This document shows positions 1 through 10,456 of a stretch of DNA of 64,000 bases, piece after piece. The stretch lies in NCBI RefSeq assembly GCF_029407905.1, contig NC_073632.1, forward strand, positions 58,886,964-58,950,963, read 5' to 3'. The position numbers and the translations under genes were made by a program. Positions within the stretch are counted from its first letter, which is position 1. Each line of letters begins with the position of its first letter. Source of the DNA: Bubalus kerabau (taxonomy: Eukaryota > Chordata > Mammalia > Artiodactyla > Bovidae). The notes beneath the pieces are model-generated. The model was not told the origin of the DNA and made no database searches. It was given only the letters and a program-made list of their open reading frames with translations.

Positions 1-390
1 ATTTTTGTATTAGACAAATATGATTTTTAATGATTATCATTAATTTATCAGAAATGCAAATATTTATCTCTTTTTTAATTAGTGGAGACAAGTTACAAAT
101 GAGAATTCTGTCAATGTTTGCTTAATTGGTATAATTCTCACTTCATTGAAAAGTATTTGCCAATGCTCTTTGTTCAATGATCTGAATTTGCTCTCATGGA
201 AAAGCAAAAGTAGAAAATGCCTAAACTCCTCCTGTGTGAAAGTGTCTTCTTTCTTTTCTTTTTTAGGGGGACAGGGTTTTCCCAAGGTCTGTGACAAACT
301 TCTCCTCTCTATGTTTAAGAAATTATTGACTTTGGTGGAGAATTTGTTACTTAAAAGATATATTTGTTAGTCATTTACAGATAATACAGT
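1..390. other. Unassigned AT-rich DNA
   Basis: No repeat family or credible coding exon recognised. It holds two short segments that recur near 3.3-3.6 kb: 121-145 in direct orientation and 325-375 inverted. Confidence 0.5.
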
Positions 391-725
391 GCCTGTGTGT
401 GCTTATTTGCTCAGTTTTGTCTGACTCTTTGCAACCCCATGGACTGTAACCTTCCAGGCTCCTCTGTCCATGGGGTTTCTCCAGGCCAGAATTCTGAGAG
501 AGTTGCCATGCCCTCCTCCAGGGGATCCTCCCAACCAAGGGATCAAACCCAGTCTCCCGCATTGCAGGCAGATTCTTTACTGTCTGAGGCACCAGGGAAG
601 CCCCCAAGAATACTAGATTGGGTAGCCTATCCCTTCTCCAGGGAATCTTCCCACCCCTGGAATCAAACTGGGGTCTTCTGCATTGCAGGCAGATTCTTTA
701 CCAGCTGAGCTATCAGGGAAACCCA
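391..725 (-). mobile_element. Bov-tA SINE, composite with two tRNA-like heads
   Basis: Reads as the complement of Bov-tA. The BovA body begins near 400 and the tRNA-Glu-like head ends near 604 at 'caccagggaagccc'. A second head and partial body (605-725) follows and ends with 'gagctatcagggaaaccc'. The RNA polymerase III B-box region shows as the complement of 'ggttcgatccc'. It could be one duplicated-head SINE or two adjacent insertions. Confidence 0.85.
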
Positions 726-860
726 TACAATGGCTATTCAGCTATTAAAATAATCATATTTTTAAATACCGTTAATGGAAGGGAAAATGAAATATAAGGA
801 AATTACAAGCCAAATTTCTATTAAAAGTAAGATTATGTTTTGGAAATTTAAGATGGTCAG

Positions 861-1329
861 ATTCCTTATGCTGACAAAGGTCTGTAGAGTGAAAGCTATG
901 GCTTTTCCAGTAGTCATGTGTGGCTGTGAGAGCTGAGCTGAGTGCCGAAGGATTGATGCCTTCGAACTGTGGAGCTGGTGAAGACTCTTGAGAGTCCCTT
1001 GGACAGCAAGGAGATAAAACCAGTCAATCCTAAAGGAAATCAACGCTGAATATTTATTGGAAGGACTGATGCTGAAGCTCCAATACTTTGGCCACTTGAT
1101 GCAAAGAGCTGACTCATCAGAAAAAGACCCTGATGCTGGGAAAGGTGAAGGCAGGAGGAGAGGAGGATGACAGACGATGAGATGGTTGGATGTCATCACC
1201 GACTCAATGGGCATGGGTTTGAACAAACTCTTGGAGATGGTGAAGGACAGGGAAACCTGGCGTACTGCAGTGCATGGGGTTGAAAAGAGTTGGACACGAC
1301 TGAGCAACTGAATGACTGAACAACAACAA
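861..1329 (+). mobile_element. BovB LINE, 3' fragment
   Basis: The 3' end of ORF2 plus tail of the RTE-class ruminant LINE BovB. Decayed C-terminal ORF2 coding sequence is visible (the 'gaactgtgg' and 'gagatggttgg' stretches), and it ends in 'ctgagcaactgaatgactg' followed by a short CAA-rich tail. Strongly 5' truncated and well diverged, with many stops. Confidence 0.85.
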
Positions 1330-1650
1330 TTCTTTATTTTACTTCAACTTTTCTTTTATTACTTCTTTCTGTTTTTGCTTCCTTCCCCCCATCTCTCCTC
1401 CCTCTTTTCCTTTTTTGTCTGTGGACTTCTCTTCCTCATCTCAGTTCTTTCACCCACGAGTCACATCCTAGGTGATTTCTTCTTCTACCTCTGGACGAAA
1501 TTTATCATCACTGCTAAGTTCACTCATGTCCCTCCATGGCTTCAGCCATGCCTCTGACAGTGATAAACAAATTTTTATCTTCTGGCTTTACCTCCTCTCA
1601 ACACTTGAAATGTATTTCAAGGAGTACCTCAAATTTAACATCTCCCAAAT
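1330..1650. other. Unassigned pyrimidine-rich DNA
   Basis: Lies between two BovB fragments. T/C-rich near 1330-1420; no family recognised. Confidence 0.4.
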
Positions 1651-2951
1651 AATGCTCAAACTACCGCATAATTGCACTCATCTCATACGCTAGTAAAGTA
1701 ATGCTCAAAATTCTCCAAGCCAGGCTTCAGCAATACGTGAACTGTGAACTTCCAGATGTTCAAGCTGATTTTAGAAAAGGCAGAGGAACCAGAGATCAAA
1801 TTGCCAACATCCGCTGGATCATGGAAAAAGCAAGAGAGTTCCAGAAAAACATCTATTTCTGCTTTATTGACTATGCCAAAGCCTTTGACTGTGTGGATCA
1901 CAATAAACTGTGGAAAATTCTGAAAGAGATGGGAATACCAGACCACCTGACCTGCCTCTTGAGAAACCTGTATGCAGGTGAGGAAGAAACAGTTAGAACT
2001 GGACATGGAACAACAGACTGGTTCCAAAGAGGAAAAGGAGTATGTCAAGGCTGTATATTGTCACCCTGCTTATTTAACTTCTATGCAGAGTACATTATGA
2101 GAAACGCTGGGCTGGAAGAAGCACAAGCTGGAATCAAGATTGCTGAGAGAAATATCAATAACCTCAGATATGTAGATGACAACACCCTAATGGCAGAAAG
2201 TGAAGAGGAACTCAAAAGCCTCTTGATGAAAGTGAAAGAGGAGAGTGAAGAAGTTGGCTTAAAGCTCAACATTCAAAAAAACGAAGATCATGGCATCTGG
2301 TCCCATCACTTCATGGGAAATAGATGGGCAAACCCTGGCAACAGTGTCAGACTTTATTTTATGGGGCTCCAAAATCACTGCAGATGGTGATTGCAGCCAT
2401 GAAATTAAAAGACGCTTACTCCTTGGAAGGAAAGTTATGACCAACCTAGACAACATATTCAAAAGCAGAGACATTTACCAGCAAAGGTCCATCTAGTCAA
2501 GGCTATGGTTTTTCCTGTGGTCATGTATGGATGTGAGAGTTGGACTGTGAAGAAAGCTGAGCGCCAAAGAATTGATGCTTTTGAACTGTGGTGTTGGAGA
2601 AGACTCTTGAGAGTCCCTTGGACTGCAAGGAGATCCAATCAGTCCATTCTGAAGGAGATCAGCCCTGGGATTTCTTTGGAAGGAATGATGCTAAAGCTGA
2701 AACTCCAGTACTTTGGCCATCTCATGCGAAGATTTAACTCATTGGAAAAGACTCTGATGCTGGGAGGGATTGGGGGCAGGAGGAGAAGAGGACGACAGAG
2801 GATGAGATGGCTGGATGGCATCACCAACTCCATGGACGTGAGTTTGAGTGAAGTCCGAGAGTTGGTGATGGACAGGGAGGCCTGGGGTGCTGCGATTCAT
2901 GGGGTCACAGAGAGTCAGACACTACTGAGTGACTGATCTGAACTGAACTGA
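1651..2951 (+). mobile_element. BovB LINE, 5'-truncated copy (about 1.3 kb)
   Basis: Starts inside the reverse-transcriptase domain ('aatgctcaaactaccgc') and runs to the BovB 3' end ('gatctgaactgaactgaa'). Relatively well preserved. No clear target-site duplication; 'ttaacatctcc' before and 'ctaacatcc' after the element are a weak candidate. Confidence 0.92.
1701..2939 (+). pseudogene. BovB ORF2 remnant (RT core to C-terminus), two frameshifts
   Basis: Encodes the palm and C-terminal part of BovB ORF2, the endonuclease/reverse transcriptase that copies its own RNA at nicked target DNA. Motif A (FIDYAKAFD) is intact. The catalytic box reads YVDD rather than the usual BovB YADD; YVDD keeps both aspartates. 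The frame is open from 1701 to about 2276, where an extra A in a run shifts it. A second indel near 2472-2480 (about 4 nt missing against other copies here) restores the original frame, which then stays open to the natural stop near 2936, including the Arg-rich stretch near 2780-2805. It is a dead fragment, lacking the endonuclease domain and 5' end. Confidence 0.85.
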
Positions 2952-3274
2952 AAGGGAACTTACTAACATCCATAATCAAACTTCCTTTTCTTGCATTTCC
3001 ACCTTTGTTGATGCTTGAGCAAGGGACTTAGCATCTCCCCAGTGGCTCAGGCTAGAAACTATGTCACCCTGGACTCCAGTTTCCACCTCATTCTCCACCT
3101 CCTGTTCCTAGGGTCACCAAACCCTGTTAATGTAACCATTAAATCTTTGTTTGTTCTGTTGCTTCCTGCGCAGACTCACCATCATGATGAAAATCTTCAC
3201 TGTGTCTTGCTTGTGCTTTTTCAATAAAATTTTAACAGGTCTTCTTACCTCTAATTTCCTTGATGTCTGATCCA
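2952..3274. other. Unassigned; possible old LINE-type remnant
   Basis: Stretches such as 'ctggactccagtttccacc' and, past the next SINEs, 3946-4060 resemble one decayed ancient mammalian repeat split by later insertions. Family not certain. Confidence 0.25.
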
Positions 3275-3306
3275 TTAATTGGTATAATTCTTAATTGGTA
3301 TAATTC
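3275..3306. repeat. 16-bp perfect tandem duplication
   Basis: 'ttaattggtataattc' occurs at 3275-3290 and again at 3291-3306. The second unit continues into a 25-bp block identical to 121-145. Confidence 0.95.
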
Positions 3307-3318
3307 TCACTTCAAATA

Positions 3319-3544
3319 GGACGGAGGAGCCTGGTAGGCTGCAGTCCATGGGGTCGCTAGAGTTGGACATGACTGAGCAACTTCACTTTCACTTTTCACT
3401 TTCATGCATTGGAGAAGGACATGGCAACCCACTCCAGTGTTCTTGCCTGGAGAATCCCAGGGACGGGGGAGCCTGGTGGGCTGCTGTCTATGGGGTCGCA
3501 CAGAGTCGGACACAACTGAAGCAACTTAGCAGCAGCAGCAGCAG
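3319..3544 (+). mobile_element. BOV-A2 SINE (dimeric)
   Basis: Two BovA-type monomers joined by the 'cttcactttcacttttcac' linker, ending in an AGC microsatellite. Flanked by the 11-bp duplication 'cacttcaaata' at 3308-3318 and 3545-3555. The left monomer is 5' truncated. Non-autonomous; thought to be mobilised by LINE machinery. Confidence 0.95.
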
Positions 3545-3609
3545 CACTTCAAATAACTAACAAATATATCTTCTAAGTAACAAATTCTCCAGCAAAGTCA
3601 ATGCATTCT

Positions 3610-3939
3610 TTTTTTTTAATTTAATGAATTAATTGAGTTATTTTTGGCTGTACTGGGTTTTCACTGCTGCATGGGCTGTTCTCTAGTTGTTGTGGGCAGG
3701 CTGCTCATTGTGGTGGCTTCTCTTGCTGTGGAGCGCAGGCTCCAAGGCGCTTGGGCTTCAGTAGTGCTGACACATGGGCTTGGTAGTTTCAGCTTCCGGG
3801 CTCAGAGCACAGGCTCACTAGCGCAGCACACGAGCCTAGTCATTCTGCAGCATGTGGAATTTTCCCCGATCAGGGATCGAACCTGTATCTCCTGCATTGT
3901 CTAGTAGATTCTTTACCACTGAGACACGAGGGAAGCCCT
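3610..3939 (-). mobile_element. CHR-type tRNA-Glu SINE, long copy
   Basis: The complement shows a tRNA-Glu-like head (ends 'ccactgagacacgagggaag', includes 'gatcagggatcgaacc'), a long body and a T-rich stretch (complement of the A-tail) at the left end. Confidence 0.8.
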
Positions 3940-4117
3940 CCAGTCCATTCTATATGCTGCCATTAGAGAAACAGTTCCATATCCTAATTCTGACTCTGTT
4001 GAAACCTTTGATGGTTATATTCTATCAAGTTCAACTTCTATTGCAGGACATATAAAGTCCTTCACAATTTATTTTTCTATCCTCATGGGCAGTGCGGTGT
4101 AATGGTTAGAACTTGTA

Positions 4118-4352
4118 CTACAGCATAGTGATTATGGACAACAATCCTGTGTTATAAACTTCAAAATTGCTAAGAGACTAGATCTTACTTATTCCCATTA
4201 CAAAAAAGAAACAATTACATGCTGTGATAGAGGTGTTGGTTCATGCTCAGGTGGTGGTTATATCTCAATGCATAAATGGATCAAATCAACATATTGTACA
4301 TTTTAAACTTATCCAATATTATATGTCAGTTATGTAGAAATTATAAAAAAGA
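4118..4352 (+). mobile_element. Old mammalian L1 3' end (L1M-type)
   Basis: Matches the familiar L1M 3'-UTR pattern: 'agtgattatggacaacaat', 'gctaagagactagatctta', 'gtacattttaaactta', then an A-rich end. Diverged and non-coding. Confidence 0.7.
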
Positions 4353-4399
4353 CACCTATGCTAGAGTACAGCTATTTGTATATTAGTTTTGTTCAAATG

Positions 4400-4490
4400 A
4401 GATCTTAGACACATTATTGAACTTCTCTAAACCTCAGTATTCTCATCTGTAAAATCGGAGTTATTTTGAAAGGTATTTTGAAGATTGAAA
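4400..4490 (+). mobile_element. MIR SINE fragment
   Basis: Diverged MIR core and 3' part, with 'ctaaacctcagtattctcat' and 'ctgtaaaatcgg'. Ancient mammalian tRNA-derived SINE. Confidence 0.6.
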
Positions 4491-4799
4491 AATGCATGAG
4501 TGCATGCATCCAAAGTCCTTTGAAAAGTAGACATCAGCTACATAATGTTCAAGAAATAAAAAACTCTTCCTTCAAGTGCATGTGGAATTTCACGCTGTTC
4601 CCAAACAGGCCTCATGTTGTCTTGCCTCCAGAAATTTGCACGTGGGACTGTTCCTTTAAGAACAACTTAAATGTCCTTTCTCTGGAATTTTCTTCCATAC
4701 AGAGAGGCTAAACACCTGACTCCCTTCTCTCTGTTCCAGCCGGGGCCTCATGTAAACCTTTGTTGCCTCCCCTGTTGAATTGTTTTGTAGTTGTTTATG

Positions 4800-4910
4800 T
4801 GTATGTGTCCTCAAATAGACAGTTGGAGAGGATGATCCCAGTCATGTTTTTATTTCCCTCAGTGCCTGTCACAGAAGAAATGTTTAATAAACATTTGTTA
4901 AAGAAATGGA
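4800..4910 (+). mobile_element. L2-type LINE 3' end
   Basis: Ends 'gtttaataaacatttgtta' after 'agtgcctgtcacag', the usual L2 3' signature. Confidence 0.5.
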
Positions 4911-5498
4911 TTAATTGTGGCTCTCTCTCTTTTCTTGGGCTCATGTTTTTTTTTGGTCCTATAAAAAAATTTTTTTTTTCTAGAAGACGATAGTATTCCA
5001 AAGAGAGATTTAATCATTTTGTGATTTTTTTTTTTTTAAATCCGCACTTTGTTTAGGATGAATAGTTTTTCTTCTCTGGGAACTTCTATCCTGCTGATGT
5101 GAGCAAAGTGAGTACAGTGTTACCCTGATGAAAATTAACTTAGATTAGGCTTTATTTTATTTTTATTGGGAAAATATGAAGTATCTAGAGAAAAAAAATT
5201 TAAAAGGAATTTTCTTTTATCTTGGATGATTCTCCTGAGGATGATTCTGTTCTTTTACACTCAAAACTTTTCGATTACCAGGGAAGCTGATCAGTAACAC
5301 AGTTAGACATGGTGATAATTTTTGAGTCTGGTCTTGCAAATATTAGAATTACTGTATCAAAGCGGAATGTCAAAGCAGGTGAAGTATGGTTTGAAGCCTC
5401 TACCCCCATCCCTTCCTCTCCCTCTGGTATCCTCTGTTCTCACGATGAACTCTGCTTTCTCTTGCCTCAATTGTCAGTTGTCCTCATTAGGGGTCTGG
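4911..5498. other. Unassigned AT-rich DNA
   Basis: Several T-runs (near 4945-4980 and 5025-5037); no family or gene recognised. Confidence 0.4.
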
Positions 5499-5513
5499 CT
5501 GAACCACTTTCCT

Positions 5514-5932
5514 GCTGCTGCTGCTGCTGCTAAGTCGCTTCAGTCATGTCCGACTCTGTGCAACCCCAGAGACAGCAGCCCACCAGGCTCCCCCGTCCCT
5601 GGGATTCTCCAGGCAAGATCACTGGAGTGGGTTGCCATTTCCTTCTCCAATGCATGAAAGTGAAAAGTGAAAGTGAAGTTGCTCAGTTGCCTCCGACTCT
5701 TAGTGACTCCATGGACTGCAGCCCACCAGGCTCCCCTGTCCCTGGGATTCTCCAGGCAAGATCACTGGAGTGGGTTGCCATTTCCTTCTCCAATGCATGA
5801 AAGTGAAAAGTGAAAGTGAAGTCACTCAGTCGCGTCCGACTCCTAGCAACCCCATGGACTGCAGCCTACCAGGCTCCTACGTCCATGGGATTTGCCAGGC
5901 AAGAGTACTGGAGTGGGGTGCCATTGCCTTCT
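5514..5932 (-). mobile_element. BOV-A2 SINE, trimeric form
   Basis: Three BovA monomers in tandem instead of two: right monomer with CTG tail 5514-5678, extra middle monomer 5679-5821, left monomer 5822-5932. Each junction carries the 'tgaaaagtgaaagtgaag' linker. A perfect 15-bp target-site duplication ('ctgaaccactttcct', 5499-5513 and 5933-5947) shows it inserted as one unit. The middle monomer carries 'gttgctcagttgcctccgac', shared with the trimer at 45957-46353. Confidence 0.95.
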
Positions 5933-6149
5933 CTGAACCACTTTCCTAACTTCTGTCTATACAAACTCAGTGACTGTTGCACTCAATCCAGAATGGAACA
6001 GGGTTCTGCTGGCCCCATATCACATAAATGACCTGCACCTCAGCATCTGGGAAATGATCTTTGACCCAAAGGAGACACTTTAGTGCTGTCAGTAGCGTAT
6101 CCCTTACCAGAGTTGTGCAGGAGTCATTTTACAAATGAAGGGTGCGAGC

Positions 6150-6456
6150 CTGCTAAGTGGTTTAAGTCCTCTCTGATTCTTTGTGACCCTATGGACTGTA
6201 GCCCACTAGGCTTCCCTGTCCATGGGATTCTCCAGGCTAGAATACTGGAGTGGATTGCCATGCCCTCCTCCAGGGGATTTTCCCAGCCCAGGGACTGAAC
6301 CTACGTCTCTTATGTCTCCTGCATTGGCAGGCAGTTTCTTTACCACTAGTGCAACCTGGGAAACCCCAAAGTGAAAGTGTTAGTCACTCAGTCATGTCCA
6401 ACTCTTTGTGACCCCCATGGGACTGTAGCCCTCCAGGCTCCTCTGTCCATGGGATT
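6150..6456 (-). mobile_element. Bov-tA SINE plus adjoining truncated Bov-tA
   Basis: 6150-6366 is a full complement-strand Bov-tA (body, B-box complement, head ending 'aacctgggaaacccc'). 6367-6456 is a second copy's 3' half ('gtgttagtcactcagtcatg') that stops at 'tgggattg'. Confidence 0.85.
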
Positions 6457-6569
6457 GCCAAATCAGTCTGCTATGGGTGAAGGAGTCATTGAGCATCAGT
6501 GCTCTGAACTGTCATTGGAAACCACAATAAAAAAGCGATTATCCCTTCATTCATTTCGGGGTCATAAAG

Positions 6570-6800
6570 GGGGCATAGACCATGAGGTCAGGAACACCTG
6601 GGCTTGGAATTTTTCCCATATGATTGTGTTATGGTTGTTACTGCATAACTTCTGAATTTCACTTGCTAATTGTGAAGTGGGAACAACACTGCCTATATTG
6701 GAAGCTTCGTTGTGAAGGTTCAATGAGATAATGTTGATCAACTGCTTAGAAAAATGGCCTGGTATGTAGAAGTATATCATCAATAAAAGACATAACTGTT
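6570..6800 (+). mobile_element. MIR SINE, nearly complete
   Basis: MIR order is visible: head-like 'ggtcaggaacacctgggctt', core, 'gttcaatgagataatg', then 'ggcctggtatgtagaagtat' and 'tcaataaa'. Confidence 0.75.
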
Positions 6801-8215
6801 AATGTTTTGCACCCACTCGAACTTGAATTGATCTCTAACTTCACCCTAGGTATTGTGCCAATTGCTGAGGCTCTAAGTAGTCTCACATCTTTATTTTAGC
6901 TCAATTTTGTGCTTCTCAGTACTCAAACCTTTTAGACACTTTCCCCTTTACAGTTTTCCACTTTACGGTTAGGATTAACTCCCTTAGGGGTGAGAGTAAA
7001 GGATGTGAATGGAAAAGGACAAGGCTGTCATTGGAACGCAAAATTGATAACTTGTCCCAGAATGCAGTGTGCTCCATGAAAATGATTTAGAGACTGTAGA
7101 ATCTGCCAAAGTTAATCAAGGAGTATTAACAGCCTGTTGAAATATCTTATATTCCAGCGGGGGAGGGGAAGAAAGGATGGGGGAAAAGAGGCCAGTTAGC
7201 AGCTAAACGTTCAAAAGCAGAAAGGTGAAAAGTTCATAATGGTTAGGTTGGATTATCAGCTCCGAAATATTATAGGTTATTTCTAGGTTTGATGCCAATC
7301 TCTTTTCCTCCTGAAAGTGACGACCAAAGTGAAGACCAAGAATTCTCAATATAGACTACACACAGCTACTGTGCAGACCACAGTGGAGTGCCTATTCATT
7401 TGAAAATATAAAATCAGAATCATTGACATTACCACCGTTAAGCTGTTTTTCCCTAAATTAAGAATATTTAATAATGGAAATTCACAAGGATATTTGCTCC
7501 CCCTCTTATGTAATTTCAATGACTTATTCTGCTGTACATTTTGTTTTTTGCTGTACTTGTTAATAGTATATGTTTCTTGCATCTTTCTAAGTAGAATCTA
7601 TTTGAGACCCTTTCATAGACTTTTGCTTAGCTCTCAGATGCTTGAAGCCTATAATTCAGGGATCATTCAAGGACATAATCACCCTCCATAGCTTCTCCAA
7701 GGGAAAGCTGCCAAGTTTCTATTTTGGATGAATTTCTTAAGCAAAGATTTCATTAGTCATATTTATGGAAAACTGCACTACCTTTCCCCATTTATTTCAC
7801 TATTTAACCAATAAACATCTCTTCCTGAAATGGACTCTGTAGTATAACTTCTGCTATGTCCTTTTGCCCTTAAAGTATGATGATAAGCTGTATGCACTAA
7901 AGCTGATATAATGTTGATGGAAACAGATTAACTGTAAATGAAAATTTTAATTTATTACAATTATTTCATTTGAGCTTAACAGTGATTTGAAAGTTGTGAC
8001 AAACTGTTTAACAATATCATATAAAGCAAGTTTTATATCCTTGCACAAGCAGTATTTAGTAAGACAATGTAATAAAATGAAAAATTGGTAATGAATAAGT
8101 CCAAAATTTCAAGTTGTATTTTAACTTTAGTTTAGGCAGAAAAGTTTGCAGTACTTCAAATAAGTGGTATATAGCTTGAATCAATTTTTTGATAGTCTGT
8201 TTTAAAATGAGTTAT
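6801..8215. other. Unassigned unique-looking DNA
   Basis: No repeat family, RNA gene or coding exon recognised. Reading frames of 65-78 codons here have no recognisable domain or splice context. Confidence 0.4.
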
Positions 8216-8218
8216 CTA

Positions 8219-8652
8219 GAGCAGTGCTTCTCAAACCTAAGTGTGCATTAGAATAACTTGGAGGACTTGTTAAAACACTGCTGGCCCTCATTTCCCCCTA
8301 CTTCCTTCAACTCCCAACCCTAGTAGGGGGGACAGTAGGTCCCCCCAGCCCCTTGATTCACTAGGTCCAGGGTGCTGCCCAAGAATTCACATTTATAACA
8401 TACTCTATCTGAGGCTCCTGCCTCTAGTTTCCAGGTGGCTCAGTGATAAAGAGTTTTCCTGCAATGCAGGTGATCTGGGTTGGAACCTTGGGTCAGGAGG
8501 ATCCCTTCTCCAAGGGATCCTGGAGCCCATTCCAGTATTCTTGCCCAGAGAATTCAATGGACAGAGGAGCCTGGTGAGCTATAGTCCATAGGGTTGCAAG
8601 AGTTGGACACAACTGAGCGACTGACACTTTTGAGAAATATTGGTCCAATGAT
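8219..8652 (+). mobile_element. MER5A-like hAT/Charlie transposon, interrupted
   Basis: Non-autonomous DNA transposon with hAT-type ends: it begins 'gcagtgcttctcaaacctaa', contains 'acttggaggacttgttaaaa', and its terminal 'ttgagaaatattgg' lies beyond an inserted Bov-tA (8428-8633). Confidence 0.7.
8428..8633 (+). mobile_element. Bov-tA SINE
   Basis: tRNA-like head 'ggtggctcagtgataaagag', then BovA body ending 'ctgagcgactgacacttt'. Inserted inside the MER5A-like element, so younger than it. Confidence 0.9.
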
Positions 8653-8689
8653 TGTGGTGGAAAAGAAAGAAGAGGATCTTAGGAAATGG

Positions 8690-8740
8690 ATTCTAGTACT
8701 ATTGTCTTCTCCACTTATAAGCTGTATAACTTTAGTTGAG
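8690..8740 (+). mobile_element. MIR fragment
   Basis: 'cttataagctgtataacttt' is a decayed MIR core; cut off by the BovB tail that follows. Confidence 0.4.
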
Positions 8741-8886
8741 GATGAGATGGCTGTATGGCATCACCAAATCAATGGATATGAGTTTGAGCAAGCTCCAGGA
8801 GATTGTGAAGAACAGGGAACCCTGGTATGCTGCAGTCCATGGGGTCACAGAGTCGGACATGACTGAGCGACTGAACGACAACAAAC
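8741..8886 (+). mobile_element. BovB LINE, short 3' tail
   Basis: Only the last ~145 bp of BovB, from 'gatgagatggctgtatggca' to 'gagcgactgaacgacaac'. 'actttagttga' before and 'acttcagctga' after may be a decayed duplication. Confidence 0.85.
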
Positions 8887-9295
8887 TTCAGCTGAATCAT
8901 TTTCATTATGGGACAGGGAGGAGCGTGTGTGTCTTGCTCACTTTCCATGGACAGGACAATTAGAGACTACACTCTGGAAATAAAGGGCAATATTAACTTT
9001 GACAGAGAATAGGACTTGCTCGACAGAACCATTGGCACTTCTCAGGCTGTTATTTACAAAAGGATACTTGGAATTAATTGAGAAGACCTGTATTATAGAA
9101 TGGGAATTCAAACCTCTCAGTGTTCTACGAGTTGTCTTCATTTACATGCTGCATAAATAGTATTATTTGCAGAGAACCTCAGGACTCCAATACATAATCA
9201 GGTCAGAGGGGCTGATTACAGAGACAGTAAATGAATCTTCTTTTAGTACTAATTAGCGTAGAAACTTGTTTCTGAGTCTGCATTTACTTCCACTT

Positions 9296-9515
9296 CTCAT
9301 TCTTTTACTCATTCAGAAAGCATTTTTTGAGGGCCTGCTGTGTGTTGGGCACAGTCCTAGGAAGTGTGGTTATAGGGATGTGTTCGTTGTGCTCACAGTC
9401 TGGAAAAATACTTGAGTTCAAAGTGATGACTGTTACGTAGAGCAATGTGCTGAGCTGTGCAGAGCGTAGACGAGGGAAGACCTGTTTCTGCCTGAAGGGG
9501 TCAGGGAAGGCTTCC
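9296..9515 (-). mobile_element. L2-type LINE fragment
   Basis: The complement of an L2 end: 'cattttttgagggcctgctg' and 'gttgggcacagtcctagg', continuing into 'gtcagggaaggcttcc'. Confidence 0.5.
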
Positions 9516-9659
9516 AGTTAGTGCTGTTGCTGTCCTTAAAAAGTGAATGTACAGCTATCTTTGAGACAGTTCTAAATCTTTCTTTCTTTTCATTGCCTCT
9601 CAGGTTAATACTAAGTACAAGACATAAAAAAAAAATCTCTTGGATTGAATTAAAATGTG

Positions 9660-9735
9660 ATATAACCTACCTGCTTATTTATTCTAATGCTGTGCTTTGT
9701 AGGTGCTCAATAAATTCTCGCCGATTGGCTAATAA
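9660..9735 (+). mobile_element. L2/MIR 3'-end fragment
   Basis: 'gtaggtgctcaataaattct' is the common L2/MIR 3' signature. Short and diverged. Confidence 0.35.
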
Positions 9736-9782
9736 TCTCTGTGCTTAAGACCTTTCCAAGCCTAGCTGGGAGACAGAAAGTA

Positions 9783-9990
9783 TTGCGTGTGTATGCTCAG
9801 TCGCTCAGTTGTGTCCCACTTTTTTCACGGACTGTAGCCCGCCAGGCTTCTCTGTCCATGGAATTCTTCAGGCGGGAATACTGGAGTGGGTTGCCAGTTC
9901 CTTCTCCAGGGGATCTTCCCAACCCAGGGGTTGGATCTGCGTCTCCTGCTTGGCAGGCAGATTCTTTACCACTGAGCCACCTAGGAAGCC
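9783..9990 (-). mobile_element. Bov-tA SINE
   Basis: Complement-strand body ('gtcgctcagttgtgtcccac') and head ('gagccacctaggaagccc'). Near-duplicate flanks 'agaaagtatt' and 'agaaagtgtt'. Confidence 0.92.
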
Positions 9991-10039
9991 CCTAGAAAGT
10001 GTTATTAGGTAACTGTTAAATCAAAATGTGAAGCAATTT

Positions 10040-10169
10040 TCAGGACTTCCCTGGCAGTCAGTGGTTAAGACTCTGTGCTCCCAATGCAGGGGGCCGGGGT
10101 TCAATCCCTGGTCAGTGAACTAAGAGCCTACATGCCATGCAGCCAAAAAAGAAAAAAAAAAAAAAAAAA
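10040..10169 (+). mobile_element. CHR-type tRNA-Glu SINE with A-tail
   Basis: Head 'ggacttccctggcagtcag', B-box 'ggttcaatccc' and a long A-tail. Perfect 12-bp target-site duplication 'gtgaagcaattt' at 10028-10039 and 10170-10181. Confidence 0.93.
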
Positions 10170-10317
10170 GTGAAGCAATTTGCTACTACAAAATGGAATG
10201 AACAAATCAGACTTGGAATGCTTTAGGTCTAAATGTTATGGTCTTATCAAATTGCCTTATCCCTATTGAAGAACAGTCGTGGTCTCTGATGTAAAAGAGC
10301 CCCACGGTCTAAGCTAA

Positions 10318-10456
10318 GGCAGTGCTGTCCAGTAGTACGTTCTGCAAGAATGGGCATGCTTTACAATCTGTTCTGTCCAATAAGGTAGCCACTAACCACA
10401 TTTTTAATTTAATTTAAATTTAAATAGGCACATATGGTTACCTTATTGAACAGGGC
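10318..10456. mobile_element. hAT-type MER DNA transposon remnant
   Basis: 'gcagtgctgtccagtagtac' at the left and 'taccttattgaacaggg' at the right form diverged inverted ends; the internal 'aaggtagccactaaccac' also fits. Exact MER family not certain. Confidence 0.5.

Noticed and set aside
397..708. 103-codon plus-strand open frame
   Set aside because: Antisense/sense translation of a composite Bov-tA SINE; same phrases recur at every Bov-tA in the window.
5514..5530. CTG trinucleotide repeat, considered as an expandable microsatellite
   Set aside because: It is the normal tail of a BOV-A2 SINE; the same tail occurs at the other BOV-A2 copies.
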